This document shows, in pieces, positions 35,866 to 43,558 of a DNA stretch of 64,000 nt (position 1 is its first letter; every line of letters starts with the position of its first letter). Both the position numbers and the translations under genes were made by a program. Under the pieces are notes generated by a model that was given only the letters and a program-made list of their open reading frames with translations, searched no databases and was not told the origin of the DNA. Source of the DNA: DATHSY01 sp046729855 (GTDB taxonomy: Bacteria > Actinomycetota > UBA4738 > HRBIN12); NCBI GenBank assembly GCA_046729855.1, contig JBKPHM010000022.1, positions 1 through 64,000 on the forward strand, given 5' to 3'.

Positions 35866-36164
35866 GCGGTGCGTTCCTCCTTTCGAATACAGCGGATTAC
35901 GGATCGGTCGGCGGTAGATGCGACAGGAACCGGAAAGGGGCGAGCAACGCCCACTGGGCGCAGTGGTCCCCGACGCCACCGCCGGCCGCGACAACGGCCT
36001 TACCCCCTCCCTTCGCAGGTGGCGCAGCGGAGCCTATTTCGGGTATCAGCCTCGGTCAATCGGCCGATCGGCCAATCACCCGCGGGCGCGATCCGCCGCC
36101 ACCTGTTGCCCTACAGGAGATAACGGCCTGGGAGGGCCAAAGGTTGCAGGCGGCCCGCGGGCGC
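35866..36164. other. Intergenic region upstream of the Ig-like/RTX gene
   Basis: No gene is visible between the leader-like ORF and the end of the sigma-fusion gene. It contains the palindrome GGCCGATCGGCC (around 36060-36072) and must hold the promoter of the minus-strand secreted-protein gene. I could not match it to a known riboswitch. Confidence 0.4.
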
Positions 36165-37847
36165 TTAAGCCTGCTCGGGTGCTTCCGCGAGCCAGAGCTC
36201 GGCGTTGTACAGCGTCGTCCCGTCCGACCAGAAGTCGACGCTCAGTGCGAAGGTGCCGTGGCGGAGAGCCGGCATGTCCTGCGGTTCGACGGCGTCCGCG
36301 CCAGCCTCCGGGTCGACCAGGTTGTATGTGCCCGAGAAGTTGTAGCGCATGCCGCCATTGTCGAGCCTTTCGAAGGTGAAAACGTCGCCCTGGGCCTGCG
36401 CCTCGTACTCGTAGGAGCGACGGCCCTGGTCGAGATACAGCGAGAAGCCCGCCGTGGCCGTCGACCCCTCCACGTCGCCGAACATCTTGATCCTGACCCC
36501 CCACGGCTGATGACCGAACGGGTTGCGCACGGGACCTCTGACGGTCTGAATGAACGTGAGGTCGTGGCCCGCCTGTCCAGAGACCTCGGGCTCGGACACC
36601 TTCTCCATGGGTCCGCAGCCGCAGGAGAAGCTGGGCGCCGCGAGGATCTGGAGCGCCATGGCCCACGCGGGTGCATCCGGGATTGCGGGCGGGGGCTCCG
36701 ATGACTCGTCGGTGGGCGATGGTGACTCGGTCGCCGGTGGCGACTCGCTCACCGCCGCGGACTCGGTGGCGGTCGAAGCCTCCTCTGTCAGGGGCGGCTC
36801 GACAAGATCGGCCGTCTCGCTCGGCATGGCGATCAGGACCGCCTTCTCCTTCTCGACCTCCAAGAACCTCGGGTCCTGATGTGGCCGGACGGACTCCGTC
36901 ATCACCGGAGGCTCTGCCTGGGAGGACGCGGTCGGTTGGGCCCGCGTGCGCCAGTCCTGATCGCTCAGCGCGACCGCGCCTGCCGCGGCGCTCCCGGTGA
37001 GCAGCAGCGCGACCGCCGCGGCCGTGACGCGTTCGGCGATGGTAACGGTCGATACGGTCGATACGGTCGATGCCGCCGAGGCGGCCGTGGCCGTCGCCGC
37101 CGGCGCCGTGGCGGCACCGGTGAACCAGTGCTCAGCGTTGTCGAACGCACGCCGCAGGAACGCCGGGGCCCGCAGCGGCAGCACGAGCAAGGGCACGATG
37201 CCGCGGAGGCGGTGCTGTCCGGTGGGTCGGTCCCACATCCGGCGGAAACGCCTCTTCGCCCGGTGGATCAGTGCCTTCGCCTGCGGCGCCGTCACCCCCA
37301 GCGCTTCGCCGATCTCCTCGTGAGATCTCCCCTCGAACTCCCGGAGGATCAGGACGTTGCGATAGTGGCTCGGGAGCTCCGCCAGCACGGCCTTGACCTG
37401 GTCCCCGCTCAGCCGCTGCTCGAACAGCGCCTCCGGGTCGGCGACGAGGTCCGCGTCTCGCAGCGCCGCTTCCCGAACCGCTTCATCGACCTCGACGAGT
37501 GGGCGGTCGGCGGCCTGTGGGCGACGCGCTCTCGACCTGAGGGCGTCCAGGGAGACGTTCCTTGCGATGCGCGCAACCCAGGACTGGACCGCGAACCGGC
37601 CGTTGAACCGGGGCAGACCTTGGTAGACGCGCAGCATCGTCTCCTGCGTGGCCTCTTCGGCGTCCTGCGGATTGACGAGGATGCGCTGGCACACGTGCCT
37701 GGCCAGCGCGTGGTAGCGGCGGTAGATCTCGCCGTACGCCTGATGCTCGTTGCCCGCCTGGAAGTCGAGGACGAGCATCCGGTCGTCGAGGTCCGAAAGG
37801 TCTTGTCTGCGGACCCGCTCGCGGAGCTCGGGCGCACGTATGGCCAA
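36165..37847 (-). CDS. ECF sigma factor fused to a membrane segment and an extracytoplasmic domain
   Basis: A 560-residue fusion. Residues about 25-205 are a normal ECF sigma factor: region 2 in DAEEATQETMLRVYQGLPRF and FAVQSWVARIARNVSLDALR, region 4 in LPSHYRNVLILREFEGRSHEEIGEALG. A membrane helix follows at about 273-294. A Ser/Thr/Pro/Glu-rich stalk (about 300-390) leads to a beta-rich outer domain (about 395-555) with SCGCG. The start is TTG at 37847 behind AAGGAG. Such a layout suggests a sigma factor held at the membrane, perhaps released by proteolysis. No anti-sigma gene is seen. The outer domain is unrecognised. Confidence 0.88.
   Translation of the reverse strand: MAIRAPELRERVRRQDLSDLDDRMLVLDFQAGNEHQAYGEIYRRYHALARHVCQRILVNPQDAEEATQETMLRVYQGLPRFNGRFAVQSWVARIARNVSLDALRSRARRPQAADRPLVEVDEAVREAALRDADLVADPEALFEQRLSGDQVKAVLAELPSHYRNVLILREFEGRSHEEIGEALGVTAPQAKALIHRAKRRFRRMWDRPTGQHRLRGIVPLLVLPLRAPAFLRRAFDNAEHWFTGAATAPAATATAASAASTVSTVSTVTIAERVTAAAVALLLTGSAAAGAVALSDQDWRTRAQPTASSQAEPPVMTESVRPHQDPRFLEVEKEKAVLIAMPSETADLVEPPLTEEASTATESAAVSESPPATESPSPTDESSEPPPAIPDAPAWAMALQILAAPSFSCGCGPMEKVSEPEVSGQAGHDLTFIQTVRGPVRNPFGHQPWGVRIKMFGDVEGSTATAGFSLYLDQGRRSYEYEAQAQGDVFTFERLDNGGMRYNFSGTYNLVDPEAGADAVEPQDMPALRHGTFALSVDFWSDGTTLYNAELWLAEAPEQA
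37045..37071. repeat. Three tandem 9-base units
   Basis: The unit acggtcgat occurs three times in a row inside the sigma-fusion gene and encodes the Ser-Thr-Val repeat just before the membrane helix. The number of copies could vary without breaking the frame. Confidence 0.7.
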
Positions 37848-38109
37848 AACGACTCCTTAGTCCCTGCTTAGTACTGCAACGTCCGTGGGTCCACCAGGGT
37901 TGCTCATACTCCGCGGATCCGGGGGGAAGTCCCATTCGCCGCATGCGAGCGTAGCACGGCGTCCGGGGTCCGCCTTCCATGCTCGTACAGTTGACGTATC
38001 GGCTCCACGGCACCCGACACTTGACGCGTGGGCGCCGGGGAACGTTCCCTCATCCATCTTTGGTACCCGCCCGGCCGTAGTACCGAACGGACGAGGGAAG
38101 GATGAGCCG

Positions 38110-38496
38110 ATGAGCGACGATGGCGCGATGCGTTCGGGACGGCATTCGAACTTGCGTTCGACCTTGGTGGTTGCGGTGGTCGTCGTTGTCGTGGTCGGAG
38201 TGCTGGCCTCGGCCGCGTACGCGGTCGAGCGGGTCCGCGCCACCAGCGACGCCGTCTTCAGGCCGCGGAGGGTGGCCGTAAGCGTCGGCGAGCGGGTGGT
38301 GTGGCGGTCCACCGGCGGCACCCACACCGTGACGGCGTACCGGGGCGACTGGTCGAAGGACTCGACGATCTCCGAGGGCGAGCGCACCAGCTTCACGTTC
38401 GACGACGCAGGCCGGTACCGCTACCGATGCAGGATCCACTCGACGCTCTCGGATGGCCGCTGCTCGGGCATGTGCGGCGTCGTGATCGTCGGGTAA
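38110..38496 (+). CDS. Membrane-anchored cupredoxin-like copper protein
   Basis: A 128-residue protein. A hydrophobic helix at about 18-38 (LVVAVVVVVVVGVLASAAYA) anchors or exports it. The rest is a small blue-copper fold with all four type-1 copper ligands: His72 in GGTHTV, then Cys107, His110 and Met121 in CRIHSTLSDGRCSGMCG. Two extra cysteines (118, 122) flank the methionine. Cupredoxins carry single electrons. It is divergent from the sigma-fusion gene and lies 34 bases before an RmlC-like gene. The ATG at 38110 has GGAAGG upstream. Confidence 0.82.
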   Translation: MSDDGAMRSGRHSNLRSTLVVAVVVVVVVGVLASAAYAVERVRATSDAVFRPRRVAVSVGERVVWRSTGGTHTVTAYRGDWSKDSTISEGERTSFTFDDAGRYRYRCRIHSTLSDGRCSGMCGVVIVG

Positions 38497-38530
38497 CCTC
38501 CGGGCGGCCCGCGCGCCCCGGAGGTATCGG

Positions 38531-39064
38531 CTGGACGAACACGTCACGATCGACGGGGTCGAGCTGTTCCCGCTCGAGCCGCACGAGGACCCCCGCGGCA
38601 GCCTCACCGAGGTCTTCCGGCGCTCGTGGCTCCCCGGACGTGAGCCGTTCGTCCAGGCCAACGTCTCGGTCTCGCGCGCCGGGGTCCTGCGCGGGCTGCA
38701 CGTGCACCGCTCGCAGGCGGACCACTGGTGCGTGCTGGGAGGGCGTGCGTTCGTCGGCCTCGTGGACCTTCGGGCCGCGTCGCCGACGGAGGGAACGGCG
38801 GCGGGGGTGAGCATCGATGCCGGCAAGCGCCCGGTCGCGTTGTACCTCCCGCCCGGCGTGGCACACGGCTTCTACGCCGAGACCGACGTGACGCTGCTCT
38901 ACCTTGTCGACGCGGAGTTCACGGGCGACGACGAGTTCGGGCTGGCCTGGGACGACCCGGACGTCGGCATCGCGTGGCCGTCACGCGACCCCATCCTGTC
39001 CGACCGCGACCGCTCCAATCCCCCGCTCTCCGAAGCTCGCCGACAGGCAGGGGGTCGGTCCTGA
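38531..39064 (+). CDS. rmlC: dTDP-4-dehydrorhamnose 3,5-epimerase-like protein, probable CTG start
   Basis: A 177-residue RmlC-type cupin. The frame runs without a stop from 38486, but no ATG, GTG or TTG occurs before 38702, which already lies inside the conserved domain (VLRGLHVHRSQ). A CTG at 38531 sits 6 bases after GGAGG and gives a protein of the usual length starting LDEHVTIDGVELFPLEPHEDP. Family motifs are DPRGSLTEVFR, the catalytic His in RGLHVH and PPGVAHGFYAE near the end of the barrel. It would make rhamnose precursors, though no other rml genes are in the window, so another sugar is possible. Confidence 0.82.
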   Translation: MDEHVTIDGVELFPLEPHEDPRGSLTEVFRRSWLPGREPFVQANVSVSRAGVLRGLHVHRSQADHWCVLGGRAFVGLVDLRAASPTEGTAAGVSIDAGKRPVALYLPPGVAHGFYAETDVTLLYLVDAEFTGDDEFGLAWDDPDVGIAWPSRDPILSDRDRSNPPLSEARRQAGGRS

Positions 39065-39242
39065 GCAGGGCGATCCTCGCACGGCAGCGAGGAACGCTAA
39101 AGGTCGAGGAGGTGGGGCGCAGCGCGGAGCTTCGCCCCGTTCGACCGATGCCGCCGACGTCTCCGTCCGACCTGCAAGAAGTGCGCGGCCTAGGTCCTTC
39201 CGCGGTAGCGCGCGACGTCCCAGAAGGGCAATATCGACGGTA

Positions 39243-40310
39243 ATGCTCCCTCCCCATGCCCGCGGAGCGGGGGGCCGGTTCCCTCGAGTCGTGGCGGCGA
39301 TGCTGTCCGCCGCGTTGCTCGGCGCCGTTGTGCCACCGGCCGTCGCCGTCGATACGGAACTGAGAGAGGCGCGCCGGGAGCTCCACCAGACCAGAGCGAG
39401 GATTCGGGCGCGCACGCAGAAGATGCGGGTGATCGAGCGGCGGCTGAATAGGCTCGCGACCAGGATCTCCAAGAACCAGAACGAGATGGAAGGCACGCGC
39501 CAGAAGATGGGGATCCTTGCGGAGAAGATCCGCACGAAGGAAGCGGCCCTCCACGACCTCGAGGAGAAGCTCGCATTGCAGGCCCGCGAGGCGTACATCA
39601 CCGGAGGCTCCGGCGCGCCGCTCGTATACGTGTTCACCGCCAGCTCCCCGGCCGAGGTCGCGTCCCGGCTCTCGCTGCTTGACGAGGTCTCGCGACGCGA
39701 CTCGCTGCTGGCCGCGCGCATCCAGGAACTGCGGGACGGGCTGGCGGAGGAACGCGCGGAGTACGCGCGCTACGCGGCGCAGCTCAAGTCCACGCGCAAG
39801 CAGCTGAAGCGCGATCGGGCAGCGATGAACGAGGCAATGCAGCGTTCGAAGGAGCTGTTCGCGAAGCTGCAGTCGCACAAGAGAGTCGTCCTCGACCGAA
39901 TCTCGGAGATCCGGCCGTTCGCGGTGTGCCCGGTCGGCACGCCAAGGGCGATCGCGAACAACTTCGGCATATGGGTGCACCGACCGAAGAAGTGGGGGGG
40001 CGACCACATCCACCAGGGCAACGACATCATGGCGCCCGCCGGGACGCCGATCTACGCGCCGTTCGACGGAATCGCCAGGGACTCGACCAACCACGTCGGC
40101 GGCAGCTCCGTGAGCGTGTACGGCGAGTACGGCTACGTCTACAACGCGCACCTGTCGCGGTTCGGCCAGCTCGGCCCCGTCGAGACGGGGGACATCATCG
40201 GGTACGTCGGGGCAACCGGCAACGCGGGCGGGAACCACGATCACTTCGAGTGGCACCCGGACAACGGGGACGCGGTCGACCCCTATCCGTTCCTTATGCA
40301 GGTCTGCTAG
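39243..40310 (+). CDS. Secreted M23 peptidase with coiled coil (NlpD/EnvC-like)
   Basis: A 355-residue exported protein. A signal peptide (about 1-36, VVAAMLSAALLGAVVPPAVA) is followed by a long coiled coil, about residues 38-220, rich in Arg, Glu and Leu. The C-terminal M23/LytM domain has the zinc ligands His257 and Asp261 in HQGND and His334 in HDHF, with His303 in NAHLSRF. It would cut or activate cutting of peptidoglycan during division. The family is often subject to activation by cell-division ABC proteins; those genes are not in view. A nucleotide-sensing riboswitch was looked for upstream and not found. Confidence 0.92.
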   Translation: MLPPHARGAGGRFPRVVAAMLSAALLGAVVPPAVAVDTELREARRELHQTRARIRARTQKMRVIERRLNRLATRISKNQNEMEGTRQKMGILAEKIRTKEAALHDLEEKLALQAREAYITGGSGAPLVYVFTASSPAEVASRLSLLDEVSRRDSLLAARIQELRDGLAEERAEYARYAAQLKSTRKQLKRDRAAMNEAMQRSKELFAKLQSHKRVVLDRISEIRPFAVCPVGTPRAIANNFGIWVHRPKKWGGDHIHQGNDIMAPAGTPIYAPFDGIARDSTNHVGGSSVSVYGEYGYVYNAHLSRFGQLGPVETGDIIGYVGATGNAGGNHDHFEWHPDNGDAVDPYPFLMQVC

Positions 40311-40379
40311 CGGCAGCTCCCGATAGCGTGCCCAGCACGGTGGCGAACCACCGCGCCCCTCCGGCACGTAGTACCGGCG

Positions 40380-40925
40380 ATGAGCGTTACGTCCTGGCCG
40401 GCAGACGCCTCGGAGCGGATCGACGCCACGCTCGCCCGCGTCGCCGCGCTGTTCTCGCTGGGGTGCGGGATCATCCACGGAGCCGTCACGCAGCCGCACT
40501 TCGAAGAGTACACGCCGTTTGGCGTCTTCTTCCTGGCAGTGACGGTCTTCCAGCTGGGCTGGGGCGTTCTGATCCTGCTGCGGCCTGGCTCGCGGTGGCT
40601 CGCGCTGGGTGCCCTCGCGAACCTGGCGATCGCCGGCGTGTGGCTGTGGACCCGGACCGTGGGGGTGCCGATCGGGCCCCACGCCGGCGAGGTGGAGGCG
40701 GCCGGGGTCAGGGACGTCTCCTCGACGATCTTCGAGGTCGTGATGGTCGTCGTGCTCGCCGTCGTGCTCCTGCGCAGGGGACGGACCATCGTGCCGGCTC
40801 GCCGGGCGACGGCGGTGCTCGTCCTGGCGGCCATCACCGTCGTGGGCGCCACGGCCGTCGCCCTGGCGTCCCCCGACGCGGAGCCCGCCCAAACGCACGC
40901 CGACGGCCATGAGGCCGCCGGGTAG
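40380..40925 (+). CDS. Membrane protein with four or five helices, unknown function
   Basis: A 181-residue integral membrane protein. Hydrophobic segments are seen at about 20-36, 47-66, 73-89, 116-132 and 141-162. Histidines occur between helices (IIHGAVTQPHFEEY) and at the C-terminus (THADGHEAAG), and the second helix begins TPFGVFFLAVTVFQ. I do not recognise the family. It lies alone between an M23 peptidase and a small minus-strand gene. Confidence 0.75.
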   Translation: MSVTSWPADASERIDATLARVAALFSLGCGIIHGAVTQPHFEEYTPFGVFFLAVTVFQLGWGVLILLRPGSRWLALGALANLAIAGVWLWTRTVGVPIGPHAGEVEAAGVRDVSSTIFEVVMVVVLAVVLLRRGRTIVPARRATAVLVLAAITVVGATAVALASPDAEPAQTHADGHEAAG

Positions 40926-40936
40926 GCGGGCGCCGG

Positions 40937-41167
40937 TTACCCCGGGCCTGGGCGGCGGAACAGCGTGAGCGCCCGCAGGGCGTCGTGCGGCGAGACGTAG
41001 ATGTGCACGTAGTCGCCGTACGACGCCAGCTCCTTCGCGATGATCTCGTCCGCCTCGACCAGCACGACGCTCGGCAGGCGCTCGATCACGGCCACGCCGT
41101 CTGCGGTCTCCACTCGGTCGGCGTCGTCGCCCAGCGCCAGCACGTACCGGATCGAGGAATCGTTCAT
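40937..41167 (-). CDS. Small conserved-looking protein, unknown
   Basis: A 76-residue protein, MNDSSIRYVLALGDDADRVE at the start, with an alternating beta-alpha pattern and a YVHIYVSPHDALRAL end. It resembles short alpha/beta proteins but no motif is diagnostic. The ATG has no strong ribosome-binding site. It lies 237 bases upstream of the glgX end on the same strand; a link with the glucan genes is uncertain. Confidence 0.55.
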   Translation of the reverse strand: MNDSSIRYVLALGDDADRVETADGVAVIERLPSVVLVEADEIIAKELASYGDYVHIYVSPHDALRALTLFRRPGPG

Positions 41168-41348
41168 CGCGTAGCGCGAGTATCGGAGGCCCGGATCCGT
41201 GCGGGGAATGGCCCGTTCGGCTCAGACCGAATCACCCGGTCCACCGGCTCCGAGACGCCCCGCCTCGAGTGGGCCTCGGCCTGCGGCGATCCGGGCGGCT
41301 CCCCGGCGACCCCGCGCCCCGACGGCCGCAGAAAGAGTGCCAAGAACG

Positions 41349-41366
41349 TCCCCCCGCGTCGGGGGA
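41349..41366 (-). terminator. Weak candidate terminator after the glucan operon
   Basis: TCCCCC and GGGGGA pair around a 6-base loop, 39 bases beyond the glgX stop. There is no T tract, so termination is only possible. Confidence 0.25.
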
Positions 41367-41404
41367 GGCGCCAACCAGGCGGTGCGTCGAGGGCGGCACG
41401 GGCG

Positions 41405-43558
41405 TCAGGTCCGGTCACGCGCCGCTTCGTGGTCCGGCGCGGAGACCCACCGGAGGAGGATCAGCGAATGCGCGGTCAGGTTCACGCCCCGGCGGCGTAT
41501 GAAACGGGTGCCCGCCGGCCGCGCGGTGTCGACGATCTGCTCCCAGACGCCGCCCTCCGTCAGCTGGGGCGAGACGAAGAGCCTCGACCGGCTGCCACCG
41601 TTCAGGAGCATCAGGAGGGAATCCCCATGGATCGGCCGGCCGCGCTCGTTCACTTCGTCGGTCGCGCTCCCCGGCATCAGCATCCCGAGGACGCGCTCCT
41701 CGCGGTTCGACCAATCCGGATCGGTCATCTCCTTCCCGTCGGCTCGGAGCCACGTCACGTCCTTCACTCCCACCAACGAGGTGCCGAGCGTCCGACCCGT
41801 GAAGAACGACCGCCGCCGCAGCACGGGACTCTCGTGGAAGATGCGGACGCATCGGCGCGCGAACGCGAGGAGCTCGCGGTCGTTCTGGGAGAGGTCCCAG
41901 TCGATCCAACTGATCTCGTTGTCCTGCGCGTAGGCGTTGTTGTTGCCGCGCTGCGTGCGGCTCATCTCGTCGCCGGCCAGGAGCATCCGCACTCCCTGCG
42001 AGAAGATCACCGTCGCGAGCAGGTTCCGCTTCATCCGCTCGCGGATCTGCGCGATCTGCGGATTGTCGTTCGGACCCTCGACGCCCCAGTTGCGGCTGAA
42101 GTTCTCGTCCGCGCCGTCGCGGTTGTCCTCGCCGTTCGCCTCGTTGTGCTTGTGCTCGTACGTGACGAGGTCGTTCATCGTGAACCCGTCGTGGGCCGTC
42201 ACGAAGTTGACCGTCGCATAGGTGTTGCGGCCGCTAGCCTCGTACAGGTCGCTCGACCCGGACAGACGGTAGGCCAGCTCGGGCAGCATCCCGGGCTCCT
42301 CGCGCCAGAACCGGCGGATGCAGTCTCGGTACTTCCCGTTCCACTCCGCCCACCCGACCGGGAAATTGCCGATCTGGTAGCCGCCCGGCCCGACGTCCCA
42401 CGGCTCGGCGATCAGCTTCACCTGGGAGAGCGTCGGGTCCTGCTGCATGATGTCGAAGAACGCCGAGAGCCGGTCGACCTCCCACAGCTCCCGGGCGAGC
42501 ACCGGCGCGAGGTCGAAGCGGAAGCCGTCGACGTGCATGTCGGTGACCCAGTACCGCAGGCTGTCCATGATCAGCTGGATCGTGCGCGGGTGCAGCATGT
42601 TCAGGCTGTTCCCGGTCCCGGTGAAGTCGAGGTAGTAGCGCGGATCCTGCGGCGAGAGACGGTAGAACGCCGCGTTGTCCACGCCGCGCAGCGACAGGGT
42701 CGGGCCCATGTGGTTGCCCTCACCCGTGTGGTTGTAGACGACATCGATTATGACCTCGATGCCAGCTCGGTGCATCGCCTTCACCATCGACTTGAACTCG
42801 GTGACTTGCTCGCCCAGCTGTCCGGAGGCGTACCCCACGTGCGGCGCGAAGAACGCGATCGTGTTGTATCCCCAGTAGTTGCGCAGCCCTCGCTCGACGA
42901 GGTGCCGCTCGGACACGAACTGGTGGACCGGCAGCAGCTCGATCGCCGTGACGCCGAGGGAGCTGAGGTGCTCGATGATGGGGTCGAACGACAGCGCGCG
43001 GTAGGTGCCCCGGTACTCGGGCGGGATCGCCGGGTGGCGGATCGTGAGGCCGCGGACGTGGCCCTCGTAGATGACCGTCCGGTTCCACGGCGTCTTCGGG
43101 CGCTGGTCGTCGCCCCACGTGAACGCCGGGTCGACCACGACGCATCTCGGGACGCAGGCCGCGCTGTCACTGTCGTCGAACGACAGATCCGCCGCCTCGT
43201 CGCCCATCCGGTAGCCGTACACGGCGTCGTCCCACCGAAGGTCGCCGGTCAGGGCCTTCACGTACGGGTCGACAAGGAGCTTGTTCGGGTTGAAGCGATG
43301 ACCGGCGCGGGGCTCGTACGGGCCGTGGATCCGGTACCCGTACAGCTCGCCCGGACGCACGTCGGGCAGGTACGCGTGCCAGATCAAATCCGTCCGGTTG
43401 GTGATCGGGATCCGATCGCGCTCGAGGCCCTGCTGATCTAACAGGCACAGCTCCACAGCGGTCGCGTGCTCGGAGAAGATCGCGAAGTTGACGCCCTCGC
43501 CGTCCCATGTTGCGCCCTGTGGGTAGGGCTGGCCGGGCCAGACCCGCAGCGGCGTCAC
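41405..43558 (-). CDS. glgX: Glycogen debranching enzyme GlgX
   Basis: A 717-residue isoamylase-type glycoside hydrolase of family 13. An N-terminal CBM48 domain (about 10-100, VNFAIFSEHATAVELCLLD) precedes the catalytic barrel. Motifs are EVIIDVVYNHTGEG, DGFRFDLAPVLARE (nucleophile Asp), IAEPWDVGPGGYQ (acid Glu) and NFVTAHDGFTMNDL. It removes short side chains from alpha-glucans. The GTG at 43558 overlaps the treZ stop (GTGA); a longer ORF upstream is a shadow. It is the last gene of the glucan operon. Confidence 0.96.
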   Translation of the reverse strand: MTPLRVWPGQPYPQGATWDGEGVNFAIFSEHATAVELCLLDQQGLERDRIPITNRTDLIWHAYLPDVRPGELYGYRIHGPYEPRAGHRFNPNKLLVDPYVKALTGDLRWDDAVYGYRMGDEAADLSFDDSDSAACVPRCVVVDPAFTWGDDQRPKTPWNRTVIYEGHVRGLTIRHPAIPPEYRGTYRALSFDPIIEHLSSLGVTAIELLPVHQFVSERHLVERGLRNYWGYNTIAFFAPHVGYASGQLGEQVTEFKSMVKAMHRAGIEVIIDVVYNHTGEGNHMGPTLSLRGVDNAAFYRLSPQDPRYYLDFTGTGNSLNMLHPRTIQLIMDSLRYWVTDMHVDGFRFDLAPVLARELWEVDRLSAFFDIMQQDPTLSQVKLIAEPWDVGPGGYQIGNFPVGWAEWNGKYRDCIRRFWREEPGMLPELAYRLSGSSDLYEASGRNTYATVNFVTAHDGFTMNDLVTYEHKHNEANGEDNRDGADENFSRNWGVEGPNDNPQIAQIRERMKRNLLATVIFSQGVRMLLAGDEMSRTQRGNNNAYAQDNEISWIDWDLSQNDRELLAFARRCVRIFHESPVLRRRSFFTGRTLGTSLVGVKDVTWLRADGKEMTDPDWSNREERVLGMLMPGSATDEVNERGRPIHGDSLLMLLNGGSRSRLFVSPQLTEGGVWEQIVDTARPAGTRFIRRRGVNLTAHSLILLRWVSAPDHEAARDRT

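Noticed and set aside
39065..39242. A cyclic-di-AMP riboswitch before the M23 peptidase
   Set aside because: Such riboswitches are common before cell-wall enzymes in Actinobacteria, but the conserved blocks I know were not found.
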